From Microcoleus vaginatus PCC 9802 (GTDB taxonomy: Bacteria; Cyanobacteriota; Cyanobacteriia; Cyanobacteriales; Microcoleaceae): a stretch of 64,000 nucleotides of DNA. The notes under the pieces are model-generated. The model had not been told where the DNA came from, did not search any database, and saw only the letters and a list, made by a program, of their open reading frames with translations. The stretch is from contig CP031740.1 in assembly GCA_022701275.1 (NCBI GenBank), forward strand, positions 4,413,001-4,477,000, given 5' to 3'. This document shows positions 20,029 to 29,467 of this stretch, one piece after another; within the stretch, counting starts at the first letter, position 1; each line of letters begins with the position of its first letter. The translations under genes and the position numbers were made by a program.

Positions 20029-21015
20029 CTACTTGGAAGAACCTAAAAATTGGCTCAGTATTTGCAAATATTCTGCGCCCCCGATCTGTGCCACATTAGT
20101 GTGACCTCCCTCAGGAACTATGTAAAGCTGTTTCGGCTCCGGTGCTGCCTCAAACATTTTTTTGCTCATTTCCACTGGAACTACATTGTCAGCATTCCCG
20201 TGAATAAAAAGCACGGGCATTTGCAGGCGATCGACTTTTGAAAGAGAATCAAACCGCTGTGTCAGCAAAAAATCGATCGGAAACATCCAAAACAGCCCTT
20301 TTTGGAAATTAACCATCGCCCGCGTCGAAGTAAAAGAACCTTCTACGATTAACCCCGCCGCCTCAGGGTGACGCACGGCTAGATCGATCGCGATCGCCCC
20401 TCCCAAAGAATGACCGTAGATATAAATTTGATTCGGGTTAATCCCCCGCTGTTTCACCAAATAATCCCAAGCAAGTTGAGCATCCTCATAAACCTGAGAT
20501 TCACTCGGAAAATCGCCCTGGCTTTTTCCATAACCACGATAATCCATCACAAATACCGACAAACCTAATCGATGAAATCGATAAGCATGTTCGACATTTG
20601 CTCCCACATTTGAAGCATTGCCGTGCAGGTACAAAACTACCCGCCCTAACCCCCCCTTGTTAAGGGCGGGAACCGCACTGATGGCCCGTTTGTCACTTTG
20701 GGGCGTCGCCAGAAACGACTCCCCCTTTCTCGCTTCACCCTTTGCTAGGGGGGGGCTGGGGGGATTTTCCGAGGCAGGAATCCACCACCCGTGTACGCTG
20801 TCCACCGCGCCTGTTTTAGTTGGAATGGGCAGCCAGACATCTTGATATTTCAACTGAAAATCATCTGGCGTAGTTTCGATCGCCCGCGCGGGAAAAAAGA
20901 TAAACTTACCTTGTGCTACAAATAGGAATACACAAGCAGCAGAATAAGCAACGGCCAAAACTATCCCAAAAGCTATTAGCGCTTTAGACACAAGGAATAC
21001 TAGCAACTTGTTCAT
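20029..21015 (-). CDS. Membrane-anchored alpha/beta hydrolase with in-frame repeat insertion
   Basis: The 328-residue protein has an N-terminal membrane anchor (residues 10-35). It resembles the ABHD13/Bem46-like hydrolases: oxyanion loop LYLHGNASN (128-136), MDYRGYGKS, nucleophile S203 in GHSLGG, acid in HGNADNVVP and His in PEGGHTN. Residues 84-124 (starting NPPSPPLAKG, ending NKGGLGR) do not belong to the fold and are encoded by a palindromic repeat inserted in frame just before strand beta3. The insertion sits at a surface loop, so the enzyme may remain active. Substrate unknown. Confidence 0.9.
   Translation of the reverse strand: MNKLLVFLVSKALIAFGIVLAVAYSAACVFLFVAQGKFIFFPARAIETTPDDFQLKYQDVWLPIPTKTGAVDSVHGWWIPASENPPSPPLAKGEARKGESFLATPQSDKRAISAVPALNKGGLGRVVLYLHGNASNVGANVEHAYRFHRLGLSVFVMDYRGYGKSQGDFPSESQVYEDAQLAWDYLVKQRGINPNQIYIYGHSLGGAIAIDLAVRHPEAAGLIVEGSFTSTRAMVNFQKGLFWMFPIDFLLTQRFDSLSKVDRLQMPVLFIHGNADNVVPVEMSKKMFEAAPEPKQLYIVPEGGHTNVAQIGGAEYLQILSQFLGSSK
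20644..20766. repeat. Palindromic mobile repeat inserted in a coding sequence
   Basis: The 123-bp segment has imperfect terminal inverted repeats: CCCTAACCCCCCCTTGTTAA at the left and CTTTGCTAGGGGGGGGCTGG at the right. It equals exactly 41 codons and keeps the hydrolase frame. C-run/G-run ends with TTAAGGG recall the intergenic element near 63160-63275. Confidence 0.7.
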
Positions 21016-21126
21016 AGATAGAGCACGCGGGAAATTAGAGATCGCTCAAAAGCTAATGGCAAATGATTAATTCAGACAATTAGCCAAGATCGATTACTAA
21101 CTTCCGCCGCCCTATTCCGCCGATTT

Positions 21127-22593
21127 TCAAAAATTAATGAATTCGGGGTGGTGTAAGTGCCAATTTGTAGACTGTTCGTAAGCGTGAGCCACTTGAAACA
21201 ACCGAGATTCTTGCAAAACATTACCAATCAGTTGTATACCCACGGGCAGTCCTTTATCATCAAATCCGCAGGGCAAATTCAAAGCTGGCAAACCAGCCAG
21301 ATTCACGGGAATAGTCATCAAATCTGACAAATACATACTTAGGGGGTCATTGAATTTTTCCCCTGCCTTAAATGCGGTAGTAGGAGCTGTGGGACAGACT
21401 AAAACATCAACTTGAGAAAAAGCTTTTTCAAAGTCTTCTTTAATCAAAGTCCGAACTTTTTGAGCTTTTAGATAATAGGCATCGTAATATCCAGCCGACA
21501 ATACGTAAGTGCCGATCGCAATCCGGCGTTTAACTTCCGCACCGAACCCTTGAGAGCGGGTTTTGGCATACATATCCAAAAGATTATCGGAGTCTGGAGA
21601 CCGGAAACCGTATTTGACTCCATCATATCGCGCCAAATTTGCCGAAGCTTCCGAGGGAGCAATGATGTAGTAAGTGGGCAAACCGTAGCGGAACCGGGGA
21701 CAAGAAATGACTTGAATTTCTGCGCCCAATTGTTGAAATTGCTCGATCGCCTTAGTAACAGCGTCTTTAACCCCCGAGTCCAGCCCTACACCAAAAGTTT
21801 CTTTAATTACACCAATTCTAATCTGACCCTTCGGTCGCAAACTGGGTCTTAAAGCTTGAGCGTAGTCAGGAATTGGGACATTAAGACTCGTGGAATCTCT
21901 CGGATCATAACCGGCGATCGCCCCCAACAAAATCGCTGAATCCTCAACAGTGCGACCAAAGGGCCCGATTTGATCGAGAGAAGAAGCATAGGCGACCAAA
22001 CCGTAGCGAGAAACCAACCCATAAGTCGGTTTCAGACCCACCAAACCGCAAAAAGCAGCAGGTTGGCGGATCGATCCCCCAGTATCAGAACCCAAACTCA
22101 CGACGCATTCTCCAGCCGCTACCGCTGCGGCAGAACCGCCAGAAGACCCTCCGGGCACGCGCTCCAAGTCCCAAGGATTCGCGGTAACTTGATAGGCAGA
22201 AGTTTCTGTCGAGCTCCCCATTGCAAACTCGTCCATATTCGTCTTACCCACAATCACCGCACCGGCTGCTTGGAGTTTGGAGACGACGGTGGCATCGTAG
22301 GGAGGAACAAAATTCTCCAAAATTCGAGAGGCGCAGGTTGTGGGAACGCCCTCGGTACACATATTGTCTTTAACGGCGATCGGGATGCCGGCCAACAGAC
22401 CAATTTGCTCTCCGGCTGCGATTTGGGCATCCACTTTATGGGCCTGTGCCAATGCGCTGTCTGCCGTCACGCACAGAAAGCTTTTCAACTTCGGCTCTAG
22501 CTGGGTAATTCGGTCTAATGTTTCTTGAGTAATTTCCACAGCAGAGCGTTCTTTATTGACCAGTTGTCGGTGCAACTCGCGGATGGATGCCAT
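21127..22593 (-). CDS. gatA: Glutamyl-tRNA(Gln)/aspartyl-tRNA(Asn) amidotransferase subunit A
   Basis: The 488-residue amidase-signature protein releases ammonia from glutamine to convert Glu-tRNA(Gln) (and Asp-tRNA(Asn)) in the GatCAB complex. The Ser-cisSer-Lys triad is visible in PIAVKDNM (Lys), [15 protein letters not shown] and [12 protein letters not shown] (nucleophile Ser). The ATG at 22593 gives the standard [20 protein letters not shown] start. The open frame extends 27 codons upstream with no family similarity. gatB and gatC are not adjacent, as is usual in cyanobacteria. Confidence 0.96.
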   Translation of the reverse strand: MASIRELHRQLVNKERSAVEITQETLDRITQLEPKLKSFLCVTADSALAQAHKVDAQIAAGEQIGLLAGIPIAVKDNMCTEGVPTTCASRILENFVPPYDATVVSKLQAAGAVIVGKTNMDEFAMGSSTETSAYQVTANPWDLERVPGGSSGGSAAAVAAGECVVSLGSDTGGSIRQPAAFCGLVGLKPTYGLVSRYGLVAYASSLDQIGPFGRTVEDSAILLGAIAGYDPRDSTSLNVPIPDYAQALRPSLRPKGQIRIGVIKETFGVGLDSGVKDAVTKAIEQFQQLGAEIQVISCPRFRYGLPTYYIIAPSEASANLARYDGVKYGFRSPDSDNLLDMYAKTRSQGFGAEVKRRIAIGTYVLSAGYYDAYYLKAQKVRTLIKEDFEKAFSQVDVLVCPTAPTTAFKAGEKFNDPLSMYLSDLMTIPVNLAGLPALNLPCGFDDKGLPVGIQLIGNVLQESRLFQVAHAYEQSTNWHLHHPEFINF

Positions 22594-23693
22594 GCTCGTA
22601 CCTTTATCATTTCTACTTTGAGACAATACAGTTAATATAACTGGCAATTGTACCTGCTTACAGCCCGAAGGCAAAGTCTGCTATTTTTGTGGCGAAAGTT
22701 CGAGCCTCGAAGAGGGTTCCGTAACGCGCGAGCGGTCATTTTATCTACAATAGATTAAATTCCCAAAATCCCACCGGACACAAATAAGCGATCGCGTTTT
22801 TTACCTAATCTTTTAAAAAACCAAGAATGCAACTGTATTACGACTGATGCAAAAAGTGGTTTGACTCGAGATTTATATGAGTAAGGGGTAAGGTGTGCAG
22901 TGCGATCCCTACATAATTAGGTTCTGGCTCCAATAATGTGTAGGCAAGATCCCAATCATTAGGAAATCAGTCATTCCCCATTCTGTAATCTAAATTCTCG
23001 AATATTAGATCCCAGCTTCTCTTCGAGCAACCCACGATTTAGGGTAGAAAAAGATGGCATAAAAAATAAACTAATTCCCGGTCATGACTGCTTTATTCGG
23101 GGGAATATTCAGACAAGACTCAAAATATTTGTTCCCAAGAGATGACCAGTTTTCTAAAATTTTATTTAAAAACGCATATTTCTAAGCATCTAAAGCTGAT
23201 TTTTGAGGTGATTAATTTCCTCCTGAAAATCCAGAAAAAAATGAACTGGGAATAGAAAATCAGGATAATAAAATATTAGAGTATTGCTGCACATACCCTA
23301 ATAATTAGGGTCAGATTGTGAAGAACTCTTTTTTAGTCAAAAATGACTGAAAGTTATCAGTCATCCAAGTGAATTAATAGCCGCTGCGCGATCGTCGAAG
23401 AAAATAGTGAGCAACCTTTTCCCATAAACGCCCATTGTGCCCAGGGTTAAAAAGCCTGTGAGAAATCTGGGGTTCCCAAAAAAGCTCGAAACGCTCACTG
23501 CCAGGCCGAGGTCTCCTGTTGCGCGCCCCTGCAAAAAAACAGCAGTCCTTCCTCAAGTACGACTATCCGCGTGTACCTGCGGTAAAAAAAGCTAGGTATT
23601 TGCCGCCACGATCCCCAGGAAAATAATTTCATCCGGAATTATCCCCAAAACCAAAGATATATGGTAAGAAGTTCCCGATGCCCCGTTGGAGGA
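22594..23693. other. 1.1-kb gene-poor region
   Basis: No convincing gene is visible. The region contains a perfect CCCTAATAATTAGGG palindrome at about 23294-23308. A related TAATTAGGTTCTGG phrase lies near 22915, and GGTAAGGTGTG...CCCTACATA near 22887 is similar to a phrase at 37858-37890. A 60-codon minus-strand frame at 23374-23556 is Arg-rich with no known motif. The stretch may hold decayed mobile DNA next to the IS630-like fragment. Confidence 0.5.
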
Positions 23694-24149
23694 ATGCCAC
23701 CTAAAGCTCACTTAGAATCCCACCTGACGGCAGAGGAACTCAAAATTCGCTACCGGCAGGCACAAAACACCACAGAGTCGCGCCGCTGGCACTTGCTGCT
23801 GTTAGTTTCCAGAAATTGGACTATCAAACAAGCAGCCCAAGTCGTAGGCCTCAACTACGACTACGCCAAAGAAATTGTCCAGCGCTACAACCGAGAAGGG
23901 CCTAACTCTGTGAGAAATCGCAGCGGAGACCGCCAGCCCCCTCCTGCGAAATCCTTGCTGAATCCTGAACAGCAAGAAGAACTGCGACAAGCCCTGCAAG
24001 GCCCTGCCCCCGACGGCGGAGACTGGACAGGCCCCAAAGTAGCTCGCTGGATTGCCGAAAAAATCGGTAGCGATCATGTCTGGCCCCAACGCGGTTGGGA
24101 TTACCTCAAGCGGTTGGGTGCTGACTGGCGACGGCGGCGCAAAAAGTAG
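23694..24149 (+). CDS. Orphan IS630-family N-terminal DNA-binding domain
   Basis: The 151-residue protein matches the helix-turn-helix/winged-helix part of IS630-Tc1 transposases. It has an HTH around WTIKQAAQVVGLNYDYAKEIVQRYN, a linker with VRNRSGD, and a second winged helix in LTGPKVARWIAEKIG-like sequence ending QRGWDYLKRLG. The DDE catalytic half is absent: the frame stops after RRRRKK and no downstream frame continues it. The start at 23694 (MPPKAHLESHLT) is the family start and has GGAGG just upstream, though very close. An in-frame ATG exists at 23661. It may be a decayed transposase or a retained DNA-binding protein. Confidence 0.82.
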   Translation: MPPKAHLESHLTAEELKIRYRQAQNTTESRRWHLLLLVSRNWTIKQAAQVVGLNYDYAKEIVQRYNREGPNSVRNRSGDRQPPPAKSLLNPEQQEELRQALQGPAPDGGDWTGPKVARWIAEKIGSDHVWPQRGWDYLKRLGADWRRRRKK

Positions 24150-24237
24150 ATAGTTCCCAATATTTAAAGGGGGTTGATTGCTTTGGTGCGATCGCTCCCT
24201 TTATCTTGGTTATTTTGCCACATTGGCGCGATTAAAA

Positions 24238-24315
24238 CCCTTTTAGATTTGAGATTTTAGATTTGAGATTTTAGATTTGTTCTTCAATCTAAAATCTCCC
24301 ATCTAAATCTCAAAC
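24238..24315. repeat. ATTTTAGATTTGAG tandem repeats with inverted partner
   Basis: A 14-bp unit (GATTTTAGATTTGA) is repeated about three times, followed after TTCTTC by its inverted form (AATCTAAAATCTCCC...). Together they could form a hairpin between the IS630-like gene and the serine hydrolase gene. Confidence 0.7.
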
Positions 24316-24376
24316 CGTTTGACTGATGTAACAATAGCTGCTTATATTGAATGTGGTGGTGTTGAGGATGTTAAAT

Positions 24377-25678
24377 ATGCTAGATATCAGGTGTTTTTGG
24401 TCGATCGCCAACAAGATGGCGGCAGTAGTAGCCGGCATCGGACTGGTTCAGATGTTAACCATCGCAAGTTCATTCTCTCAATCATCTAACCCGCGTTCCC
24501 TAGACGAACTCTACAAAATTCGCGATCGGCTGATCACCGAATTAGAACAACCCTCTTCTCCCTCCCCAGAACCAACCCTCCTCTCCGGCTTAGTTCCCTT
24601 CGCAGCCAATCCTCAAGAACAACTGCTACAGCAGTTGCAAGCGGTGGAAGCTCAAATATTAGTAGAACAGAGGGCTAAGGACGACTTACAGCAAGCAGTC
24701 CGTTTAGCCAACCGAGCCGTAGAAACTAAACGGCAGCCAAATCAGTCGATCGAATCTTCGCAGCAAACTCAATTTTTCTGGCATCAGGCCCTCAACAACT
24801 TGCAGGAAGTTCCTCAAAATTCATTTTTAGCTTCGCTAACTGCCTCAAAAACTCAAGAATACCGGGAAAATTTAACAGCAGCAACCTTTCAAGTGCAGCA
24901 AGCAAAATCTGATTTTTTGGGTGCGCTGGCGCGGGAAAGCGGTTTGTCGGCTCAAGCTTCGATCGGGGTTTGCAACCTTTCTAGAGAGTGCGTAAACCTC
25001 CGGGGCGATGTGCCTCCTGCCAGTCCGGCCAGCTTAATTAAATTGCCGATTGCTGTCGCCCTGATGCAAAAAGTCGAAAAGGAAAAAATTAGTCTTAACC
25101 AAGAAGTATTCGTCAATCGGGGTAATTTCACCGAAGACGCATCGGCAAAGATTACGTCCAATCGCAATTACCCGCTACAGCTACTGTTAGAAGAAATGAT
25201 CTATCGCAGCAGCAATATCGCCACCAATCAACTAATCGATTATTTGGGTTCGGATTACATCAATCAATTTTTAGATAATCGCGGCTACGAAGTCACCCGC
25301 GTCAACTTCAAATTGATGGGGGCAAAAATTATGCCTTCCAACCCCGGTTCTGGTCGCAACCGCCTGACTGCTAACGAACTCACCGAAATGATGGTGCAAA
25401 TTTACAACGGCGAAACACCCGGTGCTAAACTATTAATAGAAACTCTCAACCGCCAGTACGATCACGCTCTGGGATTTGCTGCATTGGAAGGAACTAAAGC
25501 TCAGTGGTTGGGCGAAAAAACCGGCCAAAATTCCCGGGTACTCGGCACAACTTTAGCGATGAGCGTTGACGACGAGGCCTATGTGATTACTGTGATTGAC
25601 AGCCGCAGCGGCGAGCTACAAATGCGCCAGTCTATTTCTAAAATTGCCGATTACATTGTCCGAAACCCCAGCTTTTAA
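24377..25678 (+). CDS. Exported class A beta-lactamase-like serine hydrolase
   Basis: The ATG at 24377 has GAGG nine bases upstream and gives 433 residues. ATGs at 24347 and 24368 are possible. An N-terminal hydrophobic segment (AAVVAGIGLVQMLTIASS) suggests export. A helical, Gln/Glu-rich region follows to about residue 190, then a penicillin-recognising domain with S219-x-x-K (SLIK), S278-S-N (matching SDN) and K381-T-G. Domain order and spacing fit the class A beta-lactamase family, but the long N-terminal part is unlike a true resistance enzyme. A role in peptidoglycan metabolism is a possible alternative. The gene 55 bp downstream is on the same strand. Confidence 0.88.
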   Translation: MLDIRCFWSIANKMAAVVAGIGLVQMLTIASSFSQSSNPRSLDELYKIRDRLITELEQPSSPSPEPTLLSGLVPFAANPQEQLLQQLQAVEAQILVEQRAKDDLQQAVRLANRAVETKRQPNQSIESSQQTQFFWHQALNNLQEVPQNSFLASLTASKTQEYRENLTAATFQVQQAKSDFLGALARESGLSAQASIGVCNLSRECVNLRGDVPPASPASLIKLPIAVALMQKVEKEKISLNQEVFVNRGNFTEDASAKITSNRNYPLQLLLEEMIYRSSNIATNQLIDYLGSDYINQFLDNRGYEVTRVNFKLMGAKIMPSNPGSGRNRLTANELTEMMVQIYNGETPGAKLLIETLNRQYDHALGFAALEGTKAQWLGEKTGQNSRVLGTTLAMSVDDEAYVITVIDSRSGELQMRQSISKIADYIVRNPSF

Positions 25679-25733
25679 CCGCTGGAATATACAATTTATA
25701 GCGGGGACAACGCACCGCCCAAACAGTTAAAAA

Positions 25734-26570
25734 ATGCCGCATCACAAACTCAGTGTTTCCGTCAAAGGCAAAGGGTTTCCGATTCTCTGCTTGCACGGCC
25801 ATCCAGGTTCCGGCGATTGTATGTCCGTCTTCACAGAACACCTATCACAACGCTTCCAAACGATCGCCCCCGACTTGCGCGGCTACGGCAACAGCCGCAC
25901 CTCAACTTTCTTTGAAATGACCGATCATCTGGTCGATTTAGAAGCACTATTAGACAGATTAGGAGTCGATCGGTGTTTGGTGATCGGATGGTCTTTGGGA
26001 GGGATTTTAGCCCTGGAATTAGCCATGAAATATCCCCAGCGAGTCACCGGTTTGATTCTCCTTGCATCAGCAGCCAAACCGCGAGGAAGTCACCCTCCCA
26101 TCTCTTGGCAAGATAACCTTTACACCGGTTTAGCCGGAATTATCAATTGGGCGATACCCGGTTGGCAGTGGAATATCGATACTTTTGCTAGGCGATCGCT
26201 CTTTCGCTACTTGATACAGCAGCATAACGCCACCCCTTACCGCTACTTAGCACAGGCAGGTACCCCCGCCTACCTCAAGACTTCCAACACGGCTACCAAG
26301 GCGTTAAATACCGCTCTGAGGGCTGGATACGATCGACTGATGCACCTGGGCGACATTCATTGTCCCAGCTTGGTGCTCGCCGGAGAGGGCGATCGGCACA
26401 TCACCTCAGAGTCGAGTTTAGAAACCGCCCGCCACCTGCACGACTGTCAGTGGCACTGCTATCCCAATACAGCCCACTTGTTCCCTTGGGAAATTCCCGA
26501 TCGGGTAGTCGCAGACATTGATCGCTGGATTGAGAGTCACCCCGAAGCAGTTGGCAATTACGAGTGTTGA
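25734..26570 (+). CDS. Alpha/beta hydrolase
   Basis: The 278-residue soluble hydrolase has the canonical fold markers: oxyanion LHGHPGSGD (residues 20-28), APDLRGYGNS, nucleophile elbow GWSLGG (Ser near 85), acid in LAGEGDRHI and His in PNTAHLFPWE. It resembles the large family of non-haem haloperoxidase/esterase-like proteins, and the substrate cannot be predicted. It follows the serine hydrolase by 55 bp, so the two may be co-transcribed. Confidence 0.9.
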   Translation: MPHHKLSVSVKGKGFPILCLHGHPGSGDCMSVFTEHLSQRFQTIAPDLRGYGNSRTSTFFEMTDHLVDLEALLDRLGVDRCLVIGWSLGGILALELAMKYPQRVTGLILLASAAKPRGSHPPISWQDNLYTGLAGIINWAIPGWQWNIDTFARRSLFRYLIQQHNATPYRYLAQAGTPAYLKTSNTATKALNTALRAGYDRLMHLGDIHCPSLVLAGEGDRHITSESSLETARHLHDCQWHCYPNTAHLFPWEIPDRVVADIDRWIESHPEAVGNYEC

Positions 26571-26702
26571 GTTTTGAGTTTGTCACAAGCAATTTATTAC
26601 CCAACACTCAAGAGTTTTGAAGTTACAACAACTCACAACTCAAAACCGCACAGCGTTGCGAGGGAAGCGTAGCCCTCTCAAAACTCAAAATTCCCCCTGC
26701 TT

Positions 26703-26981
26703 CTACTGACCGCTCAAAACCGGCCACAGCCCTCCATCACCAAGCTTTCCCAAATCTTCTGCAACAGTCAAAGTAATTGGTTTGCAGCGCTGAATAGAAA
26801 CACTAACACCTTCTGCCCCTTCATTTTCTATGTCTTCTACATATCCTGCTTTTGCAGCTTCCGCCTCTCCATCGGTTAAGAACGGGCCAAAATAGTAAAT
26901 GCACCGCGGCGCTGAAGTTTTAACTTCAACCCACCAAGCCAATCCGAAAAAGTTGAGCAAGCTAATCAAGAATTCTTTCAT
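26703..26981 (-). CDS. DUF1816 domain protein
   Basis: The 92-residue protein has the cyanobacterial DUF1816 signature: WWVEVKTSAPRCIYYFGPF, DGEAEAAKAGYVEDIENEGA and VSIQRCKPITLTVAEDL. A short hydrophobic start (EFLISLLNFFGLAWW) precedes it. DUF1816 is small, occurs alone or with phycobilisome-related genes and is of unknown function. It converges with the hydrolase gene. The 130 bp between them hold low-complexity AACTCAAAACTC sequence. Confidence 0.9.
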   Translation of the reverse strand: MKEFLISLLNFFGLAWWVEVKTSAPRCIYYFGPFLTDGEAEAAKAGYVEDIENEGAEGVSVSIQRCKPITLTVAEDLGKLGDGGLWPVLSGQ

Positions 26982-27281
26982 CTGCTGTTCTAATGTATTT
27001 GACGGTGTTTTCAGGGTGCTGCGAACACGCCTAGGCTTTTGTTATTTACACACACGTGGCTGACTGCTACCAAGAACCGATCCAAACCTCTTTAAAGCGG
27101 ATATCTAAATAGATTTGTGTCGAATTCCTGTTTGAACGTAGGGGCCAGGCCCCCTCTACTTTCGCCTGAACCAGTAACGACAGTCGATCGGCTACCCTTA
27201 CTTGTTCAGGGTGTGGTGCCACTCCCTTGTGAGTGGCATTCACAATAAACTACTCTGTTGTGTTCTTTTTTTCAACTACCT
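26982..27281. other. Intergenic with hairpin after rlmB
   Basis: No gene. An 8-bp stem TGCCACTC...GAGTGGCA (27217-27238) lies about 45 nt beyond the rlmB stop. A G/C-rich palindrome AGGGGCC-A-GGCCCC sits at 27140-27153. Neither has a T-run on the rlmB strand, so termination by these is uncertain. Confidence 0.5.
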
Positions 27282-28757
27282 TTACGATCCGTGTACGTGA
27301 AACTTTTTGGGCCCGCGCTGACGGTAAATTTCGTATAAAGCCATCCCCGTTGCTACCGAGACATTCAGGCTAGGAGTATTGCCCCTTAAAGGAATTGAAA
27401 CTAATCCGTCACATCCGCGCTGTATCAAAAGGCTCAAACCCTCAGCTTCACCACCTACCACTAAAACAGTGGGCCCAGAGAACTTGACTGTCTCTACAGA
27501 TTGACCGACGCCTGCTGCAGTACCATAAATCCAGAATCCAGCCTCTTTGAGTTCTTCCAGCGCCCGGTTAAGATTGACAACCCTCGCCACGGGCAGGCTT
27601 TCCAATGCCCCTGCTGCCACTTTTCTCACTGCCGAGGTAATCCCAACAGCCCGCCGCTGCGGAATCACCATGCCCTGAGAGCCCAATGCTTCTGCGGTGC
27701 GAATAATCGCCCCTAGATTATGCGGGTCGTTGAGTCCTTCGGCTACCACAATTACTGGATCTTCGCAAGCCGACTTAGCTTTTGCGATCAGTTCGCTCAA
27801 ATCCAGGTATTCGTAGGCTGATACTTGAGCCGCGACGCCTTGGTGGTTTGCCTTGCGCGTGATGTAGTCGAGGCGCAAATCGTCAACTTCATCAATGATG
27901 CTGCCGTTGGTCTTGGCTTCCGTTAGCAAGCTGTGAAAGCGGGGATCGTAGCGCAGGTGGGGGACAACCCAAATCCGGTTGAGGACTTGGTTTGTTTCTA
28001 AAGCTGCTTGCACCGCATGGCGGCCGTAAATCATGTCGTCTGTGTCTGCGTCTGGTTGCACGACTGTATTTGAGGCACTGTCAACAGGGCGAGTGTCTCT
28101 GTCTTTGTCTCTGTCTCTGAAATGGTTGCCCCGGAATTCTTGCGGGCTATTGTCTTTGTCTCTGTCTTTGTAATAATTGCCCCTGGATTCCTGCGGTCTG
28201 CTGTCTCTGTCTCTGTCTCGGAAATTGTTGCGGGCCGGCTGCGGGCTGCTGTCTCTGTCTCTATCTCGGAAATTGTTGCGGGCCGGCTGCGGGCTGCTGT
28301 CTCTGTCTCTATCTCGGAAATTGTTGCGGGCCGGCTGCGGGCTGCTGTCTCTGTCTCTGTCTCGGAAATTGTTGCGGGCCGGCTGCGGGCTGCTGTCTCT
28401 GTCTCTGTCTCGGAAATTGTTGCGGGCCGGCTGCGGGCTGCTGTCTCTGTCTTGGTAATAATTGCCCCGGGATTCCTGCGGGCTGCTGTCTCTGTCTTGG
28501 AAAGTATTATTTCTGCGAATTTCCGGTTGGCTGTCGGAATCGACTCTGCGTTTGAAAATTGCTCTCACGGGCATTTCTCGCGATTGCGGAGCGAAGGTCG
28601 ATCGCTTTTGAGGCGCGTCTACTCCGCGAGTTTCGGGACGGGGCTTGCGTTCAAAGCGGGCAGAGGATGGTTGTGAGTCCTGACGGCGGCCTTCGCTTTT
28701 GAAGGGTTTGCTGTCGGAATTAGATCGCGAGGAGTTTGGTCTGGTAAATTTTCTCAT
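27282..28757 (-). CDS. rlmB: 23S rRNA (guanosine-2'-O-)-methyltransferase RlmB with repetitive N-terminal extension
   Basis: The C-terminal 250 residues form a TrmH-family SPOUT methyltransferase: substrate-binding domain from [14 protein letters not shown], then motif 1 [20 protein letters not shown], motif 2 [10 protein letters not shown] and motif 3 [22 protein letters not shown], which form the SAM trefoil knot. RlmB methylates G2251 of 23S rRNA. Residues 1-240 are a basic, disordered extension with five copies of a 16-residue unit built from [16 protein letters not shown]. The RD/SR-like composition suggests RNA binding. The next gene on this strand upstream is mini-RNase III, the same pairing as in Bacillus. 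Confidence 0.93.
   Translation of the reverse strand: MRKFTRPNSSRSNSDSKPFKSEGRRQDSQPSSARFERKPRPETRGVDAPQKRSTFAPQSREMPVRAIFKRRVDSDSQPEIRRNNTFQDRDSSPQESRGNYYQDRDSSPQPARNNFRDRDRDSSPQPARNNFRDRDRDSSPQPARNNFRDRDRDSSPQPARNNFRDRDRDSSPQPARNNFRDRDRDSRPQESRGNYYKDRDKDNSPQEFRGNHFRDRDKDRDTRPVDSASNTVVQPDADTDDMIYGRHAVQAALETNQVLNRIWVVPHLRYDPRFHSLLTEAKTNGSIIDEVDDLRLDYITRKANHQGVAAQVSAYEYLDLSELIAKAKSACEDPVIVVAEGLNDPHNLGAIIRTAEALGSQGMVIPQRRAVGITSAVRKVAAGALESLPVARVVNLNRALEELKEAGFWIYGTAAGVGQSVETVKFSGPTVLVVGGEAEGLSLLIQRGCDGLVSIPLRGNTPSLNVSVATGMALYEIYRQRGPKKFHVHGS
28191..28454 (-). repeat. 48-bp tandem repeats in rlmB
   Basis: Five full 48-bp units begin at 28191, 28239, 28287, 28335 and 28383, with a partial unit from 28431. 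Diverged units flank them. The copies differ mainly by single bases in the CTGTCTCTGTCTC part (coding strand GAGACAGAGACAG, RDRD). Length is a multiple of three, so copy-number change keeps the frame. Confidence 0.92.
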
Positions 28758-29020
28758 TGGTTTCTTGTGGTCAAAACGTTTTGACTGAAGGCTAATGGAT
28801 TGTAGATTGTAGATTTTAGATTCTTGATTGAGGGAGCAATCTTGGGGCTTTGAGATTTTAGATTTTCTAGGGAGGGAGCAAGGATTTTGCTGTGTTCAAA
28901 TTGCTAGTTAATAACTGATAAATCCTGTTTTGCCGATCGAGATTTTTGCGGTTGTATGTTAGCCGTGCAAGGATGGTTAATTAATCCTTCCCCATTCCCA
29001 ACTCTTAACTGCTTAATCCT

Positions 29021-29467
29021 TTAAGTCTCAAGATCTAAAAGTCCCAGAAGTTCGGTCAATCTTTCGGGATCGGTGAGATACAAATATCCGACCAAGGTTT
29101 CTAAACTGCTGGCTTGTTGGTATATCTCTGGATCTGCTCGCTTAGAACGGCCCGCTGCTGCATTGCGGCCGCGCTTGACAATTGCTAATTCTGTACTGTT
29201 CAAGTAAGGAGAGAGCGATCGCAAGTGACGCGCTTGAGTTTCGGCTCGTACTTGCCCCACCACCAATTCGTGATAAGCTTGCAATTTTTTGGGTGGGACT
29301 AAGTACGAACTGCGAACGTAGAGTTCGTACACTGCATCTCCCAAATATGCCCAGGCTGCGGGCGAAATCCTTTCTATTTCTGCTGGTGTAGCCCTCGCAG
29401 GATGCACTCGATTTAAACTGATATCCGTCAGACTCAGTTTGAGCCCGTCATCTGCGATCGGCGACAT
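29021..29467 (-). CDS. mrnC: Mini-ribonuclease III
   Basis: The 148-residue protein is a stand-alone RNase III catalytic domain without the dsRNA-binding domain. The signature AWAYLGDAVYELYVR (about 38-52) holds the acidic D and E, and the second acidic site is in ASSLETLVGYLYL (about 118-130). Bacillus mini-III matures 23S rRNA ends. It precedes rlmB on the same strand with about 260 bp between, filled with ATTTTAGAT repeats and AT-rich sequence. Confidence 0.93.
   Translation of the reverse strand: MSPIADDGLKLSLTDISLNRVHPARATPAEIERISPAAWAYLGDAVYELYVRSSYLVPPKKLQAYHELVVGQVRAETQARHLRSLSPYLNSTELAIVKRGRNAAAGRSKRADPEIYQQASSLETLVGYLYLTDPERLTELLGLLDLET

Noticed and set aside
23374-23556. 60-codon minus-strand frame
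   Set aside because: Arg-rich with no recognisable domain or upstream RBS. It could be a remnant but cannot be supported.
28191-28454. Regularly spaced 48-bp repeats considered as a CRISPR array
   Set aside because: There are no unique spacers. The repeats are contiguous and code for RlmB residues.
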